NCBI GenBank assembly: GCA_900088475.1
Contig: FLMG01002562.1
Coordinates: 79,394 to 143,393 of the forward strand
Direction: 5' to 3'
Source: Hyphochytrium catenoides
Lineage: Eukaryota > Sar > Hyphochytriomycetes > Hyphochytriales > Hyphochytriaceae
Length of the DNA stretch: 64,000 nt
Shown here: in pieces, positions 33,959-47,300 of the stretch
How positions within the stretch are numbered: position 1 is the stretch's first letter
Layout: each line of letters begins with the position of its first letter
The notes under the pieces: generated by a model
The model's input: the letters and a program-made list of their open reading frames with translations, nothing else
Told to the model about the DNA's origin: nothing
Database searches by the model: none
Made by a program: the position numbers and the translations under genes

Positions 33959-36900
33959 GCTGACGGCGAAACGCAGAATGACAAGGTAAGGTGTTGTACG
34001 CGATGATGCGTCTAGTCCGCCAAGCAGCCGTCTATCTAAATCTTTGAAAAGACATCGTCAGTAGTGCGTGCTGGTGCTCTTCAGCCAGGGTACACCAGGA
34101 ACATCACTCTCTGACCTGAAAAGCGATCCTGTCCACTTCTATCTGTCTGGTCTCCACGCACGCCTCTCAATGCCAAGAAGCAGCTCTCTAGGAAGAAGCT
34201 GCCACCGTGGCCCAATCTTCTTGCCTTCCTGCTTGCATCTTGGACTCAGACCCCACAAGTTTATCTTTTTCATAAGGAACAGGTGCTATTTTCTTCTCCT
34301 GCCCCTCTTTTCCTGTCCTCCCCGCCTTGCAGAAGGGGGGGCCCAGGGGGGGGTCAAGGGTAAAATCAATGAGAAGGCCTGTGTCCCCTGTCATCAGTTC
34401 TGAAAACGCTGGACGGAGAGACCATCACTCCTGTCCCACTTCTGTTATTAGTACTGTAGGAAGGGACAGAGCAGAGACAGCCAGAGACATGAGCAATGAC
34501 CATGACGGGCAGACGAGACAGAGCGAAAACGCAGGAATAAACAGAGGTGTGTTGAGGAACATACATATGAAGAGTCGCTACGGACCGTCGATGTTATAAT
34601 CATGTTTGGGATTTGAGATGACGTGTATCCGGCCGTTAGCGGCGACAAGCCATCCGTTATCCAGAACGCCACAGGCATCACATCAGAATCCATCATCATC
34701 ATCATCGTGATGGCCATTCAATCTTCGACTAGAGAGTAACTCACTTCTCTCTATCTACTGCCTCTACGAAGGACCTATGGTGTCTACTATCTAATACGGG
34801 CTAGGCCTACTCTCCAAAAAAAAGTGAGATAGTAGATGCTTATGAAAGCTTGGAGATAGACCAGCAACAGCAGGCAGCACAAGCAGCAGCAACAAGAAAA
34901 ATAGAAGAAATAGGAAGAAAACTAATCTGTAGCTGGCAGAGTTGAAGAACAACGACGAAGGGAGAGTTCTTTTATATAGAGTTGACCGAGTCCCCACGAT
35001 AGACCCCCACGTCCCACCAGCAGCAGTGTGATAGAAACCTCTTCGTTTGCTGTTGTAGGGTCCCCGGTGCTAAGAAGAAGGATGAAATAAACCGTGGTAC
35101 TTGCTTTCCGTATTATCTTCATCGACGACTGGAAAGGTAATGGTTGTTCCATGTAAAAAGTTATTGATGATAGGAGTCTATTTAGAAGAGTGTTACTGTT
35201 AAAGACCAAGAAGGAAAGACAAAGGAAAACGTTCTATCTAGCCACCACCACAGAAGCAGCAGAAGCACCGGCGGATGAGGAAGAAAAGAGGGGGAGGAAG
35301 AAAACTGACGGCCAGCTAACGCAGGCGGGAACGGAGACAATAGTATAACTCACCACTAACAAGTAGTGGGACCCTACATTCTGTTGTATATTATTACGCG
35401 AGGAGAGCAAGACATATGATTCTCAATGAGGGCTCATCAGCAGCATTGGGTGCTGTAGGAGAGATAGAGGATCAGCAGTGGAGAAGTAAAAGGGTGGTGG
35501 AGCCAACCGGCGGTCCCCGCTTTACTGAGAGCCACCCGTAGACTCAGAGATGATGGGGAGTAAATCATGTCGCCGCCGTGGGTGGGCCCGTCCAGTTCTT
35601 TATTCTTTACTCCCGAAGACTTCTGTTCTCGCTGTCGGTAACTAATGCGGTGCATGATGATAAAGATACTACATTCGTCGTCGTCGAAGCACAAAAGAGT
35701 GGTGGTGGCGGAGGTCTCTCAACGACGTAAGTACCGCAAGCACTATGTACGAGTGTGGAAGCGGGGACTGCTGACTGTAAGAAGACAGTGTTCGCTTCCT
35801 CCATCGATGCACCAAATGCCAAAGCTCCTGATCATATCATATTATATCCAACTGTTCAGCTCGCTCGGAGTAAGAAAGGACGACGCTTTGTGGCCGGCCT
35901 GATTGTAGGACTAACTCAACTGTTGCTGCTGCTTCGACCAGAAAGTATAGTTGTAGAGAGGAGGCGAACGATGGAAAGTAGAGCTTTGAACCCTACAAAC
36001 AGGTACCTTGAGAGTTAGTCGTGCTTGCCCCCGCCAGCCACCAATCCTGACGACTTCGTCATGATTCCTTAAAGTGGAGAAATCATGCGCTAATTATAAA
36101 AAGACCTCTTTTAGCATTATTCCGTCATGTCACTAGTGAGCTGATGCTCGCCCTTGCCTCCGGCTGATCAGTGTCCTGCACAGCCGAAGGAGAGGACATG
36201 CTACTACTGCTGTAAGGACGGCGTCGTCGCACCTATTGCTGGAGCAGCTGGATGGAGCGCACAGGGGACACCAACCACGATAGACTGGCTGATATAAAAA
36301 TAAAAAAAAACTAAGAACAGCAACAAAGAGGTTGATCTCTATATATTTCCTGCGGTGGGCTTCTCGGAGTAGACATGCCTCCTTTTTCTTTATGCTGAGA
36401 TGAGAAAGCGAGTAGTTCTATCTCAATAGGTTTGCATTGCACCATTAGTTTTGGCCAACTGATGGGTCTGCCAACGGTGGGTCATTAGGAAAGTAACTAA
36501 ATGGTGGGAAACAAAAGAAGAGAACGAGCCAACCACATCCTAATTAGTATGGCGCATCCATGAAGAAATACCACTGAAAGGCGGCGTCCGCTGTGGCAAT
36601 AAGGCGTTTATCTGCACAGCATTCATCGACTAATAGTTCTGGTGTCCATACATCAAAGGCTCTAAAGGGTTGTGCCACTATTTTGCCTTGCTACAATTAT
36701 GCCCACCCCTAACATAATGCTCTACGTGTAACTTGGGTGGGAATCCAGTGTGCCTGACCACCCCAGAAGAGTTGAAAGATCACACTATCTCTCGCGGTCT
36801 GCCTTCTTTGGTCCGCTCTGCATAGATCTACTTGGGCTTTCTTGATCCTGTGCTAATGTCCTTCATGGGCGAAATAGCAGCAGCTCTTTTGAGAGGAGAA

Positions 36901-38341
36901 AGCAGCTTTCACCATTTTAGACATAACTCCTCGACGGCTGGGAGTTAGAAGGTGCCCTTGGAATATGTTGCCCCTGAACTGAATGGATGGCTAGCAAAAC
37001 AACTCAAGACGGTTTGTCCATGGGGTGTCCTGAGATCAGACGCCACTTGCTCTTGCTTAGGTTGGGCAAATAGTGGCACAACCTTTAGTCGTAGGGGACC
37101 ATGGATATGTTGCTAGTCGTTGTCTTCTTCTTTTGGAGGGTGGCTGCGGAGCCCTTGGTCTCCAATAATGACGTGAGGGGTCATCTCTGCCCTGTCTCAG
37201 CTCATACAGCAATCCGATAGCGCTGTGCTCGTCGAAGAAGGACACCAATTATTGTACCTCGAGGGAGGATCATCCTCTCATAGTTAGTATTGGGTGCTCT
37301 ACTGATCCATCACGCGAGTCGAACTACACGTACGACTACAGGCTTACTGCTTCAGAGTAGGGAACTCTAGTGTATTTCCTATGGTTTGGGAGGGAAAAGG
37401 GACAAGGGTGGGAAATCAATAATACATATCTATCTCTTGCCAGACAGAATGGAGGAGAGATAACAATGGAGATCCTTCAGTAAAGTGGGACTTTACGCAA
37501 TATGGTCAGACAGAGGTTTTGATGAGATATCATTGTTATTGATGGAGAAGCATGGGGACAGAGGGAGAAACCATTTGTACCACCACACTGTCAACACAAA
37601 TTGCGAGACAGAGTCATGCGGAATAGCGTCTCCTGGGTTGAATTGTAACCAGTTGAATCGACACAGAATCGAGAGAGATACGGGGAAGTTAGTACGCTTC
37701 ACAAGGGAGGAGCAGTGAGGCGTGATGGCCGGTGCAAGGCGGGGCGGGGCGGAACGAGAAGCGAAGCCCAACCGCTTGTCTCTGATTCAGCGCTGTTCTT
37801 CGCTTCTGGGCTGGACGCCATACTTCAGCGTAATAACGGCTTCCGCCATGTGGTCAGAGCCTTGCTCGGATATCTCTGGGCTTTATAAATGCACTCCGGG
37901 CAGCTCCTGGCGATCAGAAGGACCATGAACCGAAGACCGAGGGTAAGGAGTCTCTGACAGCACGTCAGCTCACCGGCACGATGCTTCAGTCTGCTGGTAT
38001 GGGTTCGGGAACGCTGTAGAACGGTATTGAGTGCACAACTGTTTGTGGCTTACTCTCCGCTAGCTCTTTGTTGGTCAACTGTCGTGTCTCCAATTATTTG
38101 TTGAAGACTGGGACCTGCTTTTTCCCTCTTTCTAAAAGTTCTTTGTGAATGAATGCCACTTATTCGAGGCCTTTCACGTGCAGAGAAAAGACTAGCATGT
38201 CAGGTGTAGAGCAAGGTTAGAAGTGATAGGCGTTTCGCGGGATCTCTGTGGCTTTCTTGAAATGGCTGGAGACGTATAGCCGCTGCCACTGGCTGCCTTG
38301 GTCGAAAAAGGCTTGACCGTTTACGGGGAAGGGCACCACAA
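33959..38341. other. Long divergent intergenic region, no gene recognised
   Basis: It separates the start of the LiaF-like gene (leftwards) from the start of PIEZO (rightwards), so it must include both promoters. Open frames are all short (under 112 codons), often overlap on opposite strands and lack motifs. A CAT trinucleotide run occurs near 34690 and an A-rich run near 36300. I found no convincing tRNA or repeat family here. Confidence 0.4.
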
Positions 38342-41300
38342 ATGGAGGACAAACGTGAATCTTTGGCTTCGGCCAACGAGCGACGGTCGCTGCTATCCAC
38401 ATCTGTAGTATCTGACCCTGCGATGTACTTCACTCCCGATGAAGATAGTTATCTCTCAAAGGTGGCAAGGAGTGACTCGTCTCCTCAGTTGGAGGGAGAG
38501 CGAGATACGCTTACTAAGACACCTGTGTCTCCAATGGAGAAAGGCAGGAGTAGTGCCCCGCAATCTCTCTCTCCGTCTGCTAGAGAGAGAATCCGAATGT
38601 TCCAGAGCCATTTCTCGTTGGAGGGCGTCTCTCCTTCTCTGCCGACAGACTACTCTATGATGGCTAGTCCCGACCCAGAAGAGCTACGAGGCAACAAATA
38701 CCTTGGTGAGAAGAGCGTGCTAAGAAGGAGACACACGAGAAGGTCTCTGCAGAGCTCCAGCTTGCCAGGTTCACCACCGTATGAAGAATATCAGGGTTCC
38801 GCTCCTATGTCACCCTCGTGGAATAGGTCTAACCGTCTCAGGTCTGATACTGCCTCCGTCCACTAAGTCTTGGTGCCTCATCTTATGATCATGGAACTGT
38901 CCGGCCTTGGTCCTCTTCTTTCGTTCCTAGTCTTCCACTATTCTTACCTCATGTTTCCACTTCTCAACTAACCTATGTGGTGCGAAGACTCCATTGCCTA
39001 GTGCTTCCCTGAGGGTAAACTAACTTTTGGTTCCCTCGACTATAGAGACAGCAAGGGAAACTTGACGAAGGGTAGCATGAGCGTAGGAGAAAGAGTGGCA
39101 AGCTGGCTCTTTCCTTTACTCCTGCTGTTCTCTATTTTCATAGGACCTGACGCTATCACCATGCTATACACCTTGGGCTACGTGTTCGACGTCTTTGTAC
39201 CGCAACGACGCGTATGGCTATGCATAGCTCTTGCGATAATCTCCCTCGTTTCTTTGGCACTCTCTGTCGCTCTTCAGGTGCTCTATGCAGTGAAAGGGGA
39301 AGATTATGTCCTCTATGGCTCTCAGACTGTATGGGTTATCTTCGGACTAGGCCCTGCGACGAACGTCTGGGCTTACATCCAAGCTTTTCTTCCCGACGTC
39401 TTTGCTCTTTTAGCAGCCGTCATCTTTTTGGCGCTAGGCAGGAAACTACAGCCTGTGCTGCACCTTCCGGGCCTAAATCCTACCGAAGCCTCTATCTTTA
39501 CGGTGTGGTGGGCCAACACTGTTGGTTCTCTGATTATCCCCATCATCGCTATGTCTCAGCCTGGGCCGGTGCAACTTGTCTTCTTTATTATCTTTATCCT
39601 TCTTGTCCTCCGTGCCCTTTACTCAGCCTTTGTCATAGAGAGCACGGGAAGATATATCCGCTCTAGCGACCGCTTCTTCCTCTTCCCTATTCGGCTCTGT
39701 CTGCCGCTGGTGCTGTATAATGTCACCACATTGCTATTCCTGTAAGTACCGAAGTCTCATTCTTCAGGTTGCTTCTTTTAGCGTCTCCATCAGTGAGGGT
39801 CTGTTTTCCCTCCGTCTCCATCTCGACGTCGCTTACTCTTCAGCATCTCTGTTCTTTTCTCATTATTTATGCGTGTTTCGCTTATCTTAGTCGAGATCTT
39901 GGCACGCCTCTCTTCGTTCCATGACTGTGCGACTGGTGGTTATTCTGTCTCATCCGTCTAATTAAGAAATCTTGACAACTGACATGTCTTTTCGTTCCAT
40001 CCATATGCTCCTGGTGGTTACTCTGTTTCCTCTGCCTATCTAGGAATGTTTGCTTCTTTCCTTACATAAGGAACCTCGACATTCTCGAAGACAAGTTAGA
40101 GTACATGGGCCTTTCGTCTGATGTTAAGGTAAGTGAGAGATTGAAAGAAAGGAAAAGTTTGCTACGCTCTTGTCCCGACTCGGCTGTGTTCACTTTCCCC
40201 CGTCTTGATCTCTGGCTAAGATATCTATCTATCTTGGTTGCCTTAACCAGGGGGTTCTTTAACCTCTGCCTTCCCTCTTTTCTCTCTTCACTCCAGTCGT
40301 GGTCCGTCTTTGTCTACGTGGGCGGCTCGATTGTGATGTCAGAGTGCTTCGCTTTCTCAGCGCGCTGCTGGTGGTCTCAAGGCAGGAAGATTCTCGAGTT
40401 CCCTCCACGGAGAAAGAGCAGAGGATACGCTTTACCGACGGTGGCCATGGTCGGACGCTCTCGTCTCGCACCTGCGACACCTTCGCTGGTCTCTTCTCCA
40501 TTCCGTGCCCAACCCAATAGAGGGTTGGACGCGAGAAGGAGCTCAGAGTACTATGACGCGACGCACACTCCAATGGCAGTTGACGCAGGAGAGGACGATG
40601 AGATACAGACGCCACGCATAGATCTAGAAGGCGCAAGCGATGTTGATGAGGATTATTCAGAAGACGAAGAAGAAGAAAATTTAGAGGAAGAGCTAGGAAG
40701 AACCGGCATCCTCTACTACACAGTGGCCACCATTCACAAGGATATCTCCCGTCTTCCGCTTAGCGTGAAAATCATATTCGATAGGAGAGGAAGATTCCTG
40801 AGTGGCATGCTTTGCCTTCTTTGGGCGACGATCTTTCCTTCATATCTCTCCCTCGCCCTCCTTCTCTCCGGTTTCTTCATCTTCATCTTCATGAATGTGG
40901 AGCCATTCAGGTTCACTCTTCCCCTACTCACTATCTATTGCCTTACTCTTCTCTCTCTGCAATACGTCGTCAACTATTCCAAACTCAGCGATTCTCTCAC
41001 GAATGAGGTCTTTGACCGGATCACATACGACATCCCCTTTCTGGGGCTCATCGTGCAAACCTTCTTTACCTTACTCATCGTATGGGCTTCCGTGTACAAT
41101 CTCACTTATGCCGCGCTCATCCATGCCAAGTATCAGAATATTAGGTAAGAAGACTGTATAGGAGCGTCAGAGAGCCTTATTGCTAAAATCGAGCTTGTCC
41201 TCAGCGGAGTCGCTTTGCTTTGCCTTTCGCTCCTTCACTATCTATATCCAGTATGTACGGTCGCACATATAACCTCTACTGCCTTTGTTTTCATCTTTGG

Positions 41301-44300
41301 TCTGCCCGATTAGACAATGCAAAGAGCACGGATTCCCCGATGTGCTCGAACCTGGCGTGGAAGGAGGCTCTCCCAAAGGCTTTCACGATCCTCCAGATGT
41401 CAACCAGTACCCCCGCTGGCGACAATGGACAAAGGACGCAAAGGAGATCCTTATGTTGCAAGTTGACCAAGTCATTCTTGCCATTCTCCTAGTCCTCGCC
41501 CTCGTAGGACCGAAAACAGCCAATATCCTGCAGGCTGTCTACGTTGGCCTCATCGTTCTCCTCGCCTTCCTCACGCCTCGGAACAGGAGAAGAGCGTGGC
41601 ATATTCTGCATTTCTACTCGTTGGGAGTGGTGGTGGCCGTATTCGTCTGGAATATTGTCTGCCCTACTACGACCACCACCACTCTTACGATTGGAATGGA
41701 GTGTTATGTGAGTGGAAGTGGAGCCACTTGGGGGGAGCTCTTCCTCTCCCGCTTCACGATCGCAGTGATTATGGTGCTGTTGGTAGGTACATTCTCTACC
41801 ACTCCTCATTCTAACAGTTCCAAGTCATCAGTTGGCTTGCCCTATAGCTACGCATTTTCGCTCTACCTCTCTCTCTTCCTCATCTAACTAAGGTTGACCT
41901 TTCCACAGTTAGGTCTGAGGCCTATTGTCTAGTGCAGTACAAGTCATTTGGTCTCATAATAACTCATGCTTTCTACTTGCCCTGGATCCGTCTGCCACCG
42001 TACAGATTGAGCTCCAAATTATCCTGTATAACATCATAGAGGTAGAGAAGAAGAGGAAGAAGCTAAGTAACCAGAACCTAGTAGAGGGCCGAGCCAGGGT
42101 CGAGGGTGATGACCATCCTTGGTATCATCTCTCTTCGCTGAAGGCCTTTATCTGGGTCTTCTACTCGGTCTTTGGCACTGTCTTCGTCTACGTTACCCTT
42201 CTTCTTTTGGCGCTCTCCAGTGAGACCGAAGTATATGACAGAAATGCGACTTTCGTTGGGCTCGGATTCCTTGTCTTGTTCTGCATCCTACTCACGCTAC
42301 ACCTGGGAGCCATACTTAAACATCCCAAGGGCTCTCCTGCTGTTCTCCAGTGGATGAGGTGGGGCAGAAAGCGGCAATCCCTATTCGTCCTTCCCGCTTT
42401 TTTGCTCTTGTGGTCTATTTCCTCCCGTTCCTTTGCTATACATCTCCTTTACTATGGAGCAGAATGTTGCGCTCGTTATTCTTGGAGCCTACAGTCCTCG
42501 GCTCCCCAAAATCGCACGTCCTATGTCACCTCTTAGGCCCATTCAGATCAGTTATCAGCTGGCTCTATGTCTAGAGCCCCAATTACCTTCCGCTCCTACT
42601 TCTCAAAGCTGAGCTCTGACTATCTGCCCTAACTAACGACTTGTCTTCTCCTTTCCTTCTTTTCATGCTCCAGATTACTGTTGCTGTACCTCGTGGTGGT
42701 CCTCCTCTGCCGTTATCTCTACCAGTTCAATGTTGTGGAGGAGTGGCTGACGGACCATTGGCCATGGACGAATAGTGTCACCTTGGCTGGCGTGGGCCTA
42801 ACTACATTTGATAACCTCTTCCTGGGATTGCTGCCTATGATCCTGGTACGATACTCCTTCAGTCATCTGAACCTGCGACTTTTCCTTTCTTCTGTTGGTC
42901 GATCTACTTTGCTCTTTTATGGAGTTATTTGGACTTAAAGACGGCTCCATTCCCACCTGGGCAGGCTATTCTGGTCGTCTATGGTGCGATATGCGCGTTG
43001 GCGACAGTGCAAGCTGCACCCAGAAGAAGGAGACGGAAGAAGAGGCCTCGACACCTCCCTTCTCTTGACGAAAAGTGGGCGAAGATTTTTTTTGAGTTGC
43101 TTGTATTGACAGGGAAGAGGCTGTTGGTATACCACAGTCCCTTCATTACTTTAGCCATTGCCGGTTTTGTGGCTCTGGCGGAGGTGAACGTAGCAAATAG
43201 TGTCTATGGAATCATGGCGCTGATGCTTTCCTTCAGCACGTCTTGGAGAGGTGAGACGAAAGGATTCTTCCCAGCATCAGACTTACCTAGAGATGTTGAC
43301 ATTTTTTGGTAATGCACAGGCGCTTGGTGGACCCTCTCGGTGCTGGCCTTCGCTTTGCTTCTTGCTCGTTACGCTTTCCAGTTCAACTACTTCGAGCCTG
43401 GAAAGAACTTCCTCAGTGCAGGACCAAACGCCTCCTGGTGGGGCTTTACAAGGCCCCCCACGTCTACAAATATAATGTGGACTGTTGTTTGGACTGAACT
43501 AGTGGTGCTTACAGTGACGTCTGTGCAACGAATGTAAGTGAACAAGAGAAAGAAGAGAAGAAGCCGCCCTTTCTTTCATGGAAGATCCAAATAGACTTAG
43601 CCCAAGCGTTTTTCCTGCTACCCTCTATTTTGCCTCGTGCTTGTGCTATGATAAGTGTCATGTCTTCCTAGCTCCTTTTAACTGTTTCCTGCTGATGTGA
43701 CTCCTTCCGCTCCTTAATACCGCCTTACATTTATTTTTGTCAGTTCGCACTTGCTAGAGGAAGAAGTGATGGAAAAAGACCAGCTTCAGATATCTCGACG
43801 CCTGAAGAAGAGAGCACGGGTTGAGATGCTAACGAAAAGGTCAAGTAGAGAAGAGGCTGTCCTCAACCCTCTTTCGCCCACTTTCCAGAAGTCGAGTAGA
43901 GAAGGAAACCATATTGATCCTCTTACCCCCACTCCCTATGAAAACGGAGCCGCAAAGAAGATTGTGGCCTTTGACAGCAATGCGAAGATCCTTGCGACTC
44001 CCTCTCGACCAGACCCTACCTCGCCCCGATCGCCTATCTCCCATGAGGGTGGGCAAACGTTAGTTATAGGGGAAGAGAAGAAACCAGAGGTGGAGCTCCT
44101 GGTACAGCGACCGTCGTCCTTCTTTGGCCAGCTATATGACGTGTACGACTGCCTTTTCTTTTTCTTTGTGGAGAAAGCAGCAGAGATCCGCCTAGAAATT
44201 TCGCAGGTAACCTACCATATAGCTCCTGCATCACCCTTCTATGATGCCCCCCACTCTTGTATCCCTAATCTTTGTCATTGGATGCATAGATCCTGCTGGT

Positions 44301-47300
44301 GCTGGCTGCCTTGAATGAGATGAACATATACAGCGTGGTCTACATGGGATTACTGCTCTACGTACATGCTATACCTCCAGAGGCCCTAAAGGGGTACTGG
44401 GGCCTATGGAGATGGATTGTACTGGTATGAAGGCGCTCTCACTTCTTTCCCCTCATTCTTTCCCTGTCTCACTTGCGTTTCCGCTCCATCGCCGTTATAT
44501 CTATGATGCGTTGGGCTTCCCAGGTCTGTCTCTGCTTGCAGTATCTTCCATACATTGAGATCATTCCATCGGCGGGCCTTGACAAGCAGACAACATGGCC
44601 TTGGAGCGCTCTCTCCTCCGCCTATGAGGAGTGGTTCGGCATCGGCGGAGCAGGTAATGGCTGTAGCAACTGTGTCACACCAACAGATTCTAGTGGGGTC
44701 TTTGAGACCCCTGAATGTCTCATCGTTTTGATGAGCTTATTATCTTTCGTCCTCCGGGTTGGTTCTCGCTTTGGCCTGGCTCCGCGCTTTCGCTCGCTCT
44801 AACTCATGCGGCTGGAATTCTCTTCCATTTCTAGGCTTCGGCTCCCCGAAGGACTTAATGTATGACCTACTAGTCATCCTCACACTTGCAACGATTCCTT
44901 CGGCGACGGGTATTCTCTCAACTGCCAGGTCGATGGGTAAGCCGTGTTCTCTTTTCGGCTTTACAAGCAACCACCTTTTCTTGGCTCCAAGTCTTGCTTG
45001 CAAGTTAATAGAGATATGTTCTACATCCTTCCCTCTGCTAGCATTCCACCCACTACGTTCTCCGCACTTGACTCCACCTCCCAGTCTCGTAAAACCATAT
45101 AGCAGCTCTTTTACTTCGGCCGGGTCCTAGGGAAGCTTCACCTTCCTCGCTCCTCTTTGATTACTGATATACTCTTCCTTCCCTTTGATATAGAGGAGAC
45201 CTTTCAAGCGGAGTATGATCCTGATATTGTCGATTCAGAGAGAGAGATGACGCGAGCGTCCTCATCTCCAGATGTGGTTGACATGATAGATATAGCAGTT
45301 GACAGAGCAGACACGGAGAGAACAGGACGTAAGCACTCTTTATTTTTTCTTAAACTTGCTGCTTCCTGGTCGAACAATGCCAGGTCCAGGTTTAAAAGCC
45401 CTATGGCCACAACGTGCCTTCCTTGCTTTATACCCACTCCAGTTACACATTCTTCCCCTTTCTGACGCCTTAATCTTGTGCCACCTTCCTGTGCAGAGTC
45501 GAACCATAGGAAGGGACGGCTTATGCGGGCTTTCACCCGGCAGGAGACTTTGTCCTCGCTATTCCTTCCAGACAGCTTGGCTTCTCTTTCGCACACACCA
45601 GTCTGCGGCGATTGGAATGACTTTACTCTTCCCGTACATACCACATTATGGGACTGGCTGCTATTCTTCATTTACGTGGGAGGCTCAAAGATAGTTCTCT
45701 TTCTTGGCTTCATCGTAGGGACACAGAGGATGGATCTTTTTCACCTGGCGTTCCTGATCCTCTCCATATATCTTCTCCTTCATGAGAACATTGTCAACTC
45801 TCAGTACGCAAATCACCTTGAAAAATCAGAGGAAGAGAGACGCAAGGCGACCGAAGTGCTTGCAACAAGGTCTAAGACTTCTCTTTGGAAGACCTTTAAG
45901 GCCGTCTTCTGTCGCCGAAGCCGAAGAAAAGAGGTAGCACCCACGCAGGAAGGCCGAGAAGGAAGTGAGAATGCACAGGAAGCAGAAGAAGAGGAAGAAG
46001 AGCACCAATCTCGTGCCGTATTTGACTTCTTCAACTGGCTCAACATTGTATTTCTCAGCATTCTGGTCTTGTTCCAAGCTCCTTTCTTCCCTCTTCCTCC
46101 TGAGAAGCAGAACTGCAAGCCGGGTACTACTCTGCCAGACGATGAAGGTATTTGCCTTACCTATGCTAACGTGATTGGCATTGAGAAGTACAGCATGGAC
46201 TACCCTGGAGGTAAGCGGCGCTCTGTGTGACATTGGCCTTGGACGTTGACCTCATCTTATTATCATTGTGGCTTCTCATAGTCGGCACCTCTCAATCCTA
46301 CTATGTAACCATCTCTGGATCGCTTTCTAAAACTCTCTAGGAACCTAACCAATGTTTGTTCTCCCCGCTCTATCTCAATCCTCGGCGGTGCCATTGGTCA
46401 AACAATCAGCCCCAGTATACGACTCCTCCTCTCCTCTTCCATCCATTCTACTCTACATCCTCCTCCTCTTCCAGACTGCCGTGTATCGCAGTCGGGGCTA
46501 TGAGTACGTAAGGGGATACTACTGCAGAAAGCTGAAGAGAGCGCAAGAGTACAGGGAAAAGATTGAGAGGAGCATGCTCTCGCGCCGTCTCTCCCGATGG
46601 ATGTCAATGATTAGAATGAGAAGCAATCTGATCCATAGGTTGCATGAGATCATGACCAAGACAATGAGCGCTACGAACGAGGTACCAATTCCCTTCCTGC
46701 TCTCTCTTTCTTCGCCTATACCATAGTCCATCCAACCCATCTGTCTTGAATGACACACCACGCTTCAGTCTTTTGACCTATGTCGAGCGTCTCACTGTTG
46801 CTCCAGATGGCTACTTTAGTCCAAGTCCTGCTTGCTGCAGCTTTGAGTTACCCCTAACACTGCCACTGTTACGTTTACTAGTTGCTGGATTTGGCTTCAG
46901 GAGTGCGCAGCTCCCTACCGCCTGCCGCCCCCGGTCGACCCACCTGCAGCAATGCAACTGCCAACTCAATAGATCTGACTTGGGCACCTCCTCCGGCTCT
47001 GGGGCACAAAGTCCTTGCCTACAGAATTGTTAGACAGATATCTCCCTCAATGACTCTGCTGGGGGACTTCAACGAGATGATTCAGGTCGCTCCCTGGCTG
47101 TCTGTTGTTCACCTGTCGTTTTGTCTCTTTCGGTCTGTCTTAACAATCCCAAGCGGTCCCATCGAGGGCATGGTCTCTCTTCCTCCGAGGCTGCTTCTTA
47201 GTAAAAGACGCCCTTCACACGGTCAATCCGTTCTAACAATCGCTGATCGACCGCTTCTTTCACTTTGGAGCAGATCCCAGGCCACGTCACATCCTTCACT

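Noticed and set aside
38342-46700. Separate multi-pass membrane protein upstream of an independent FN3-PH gene
   Set aside because: The beam-like exon ends in phase 0 and joins the FN3 exon in phase. PIEZO membrane units continue directly after PH, and no stop, start or promoter-like break is seen between them.
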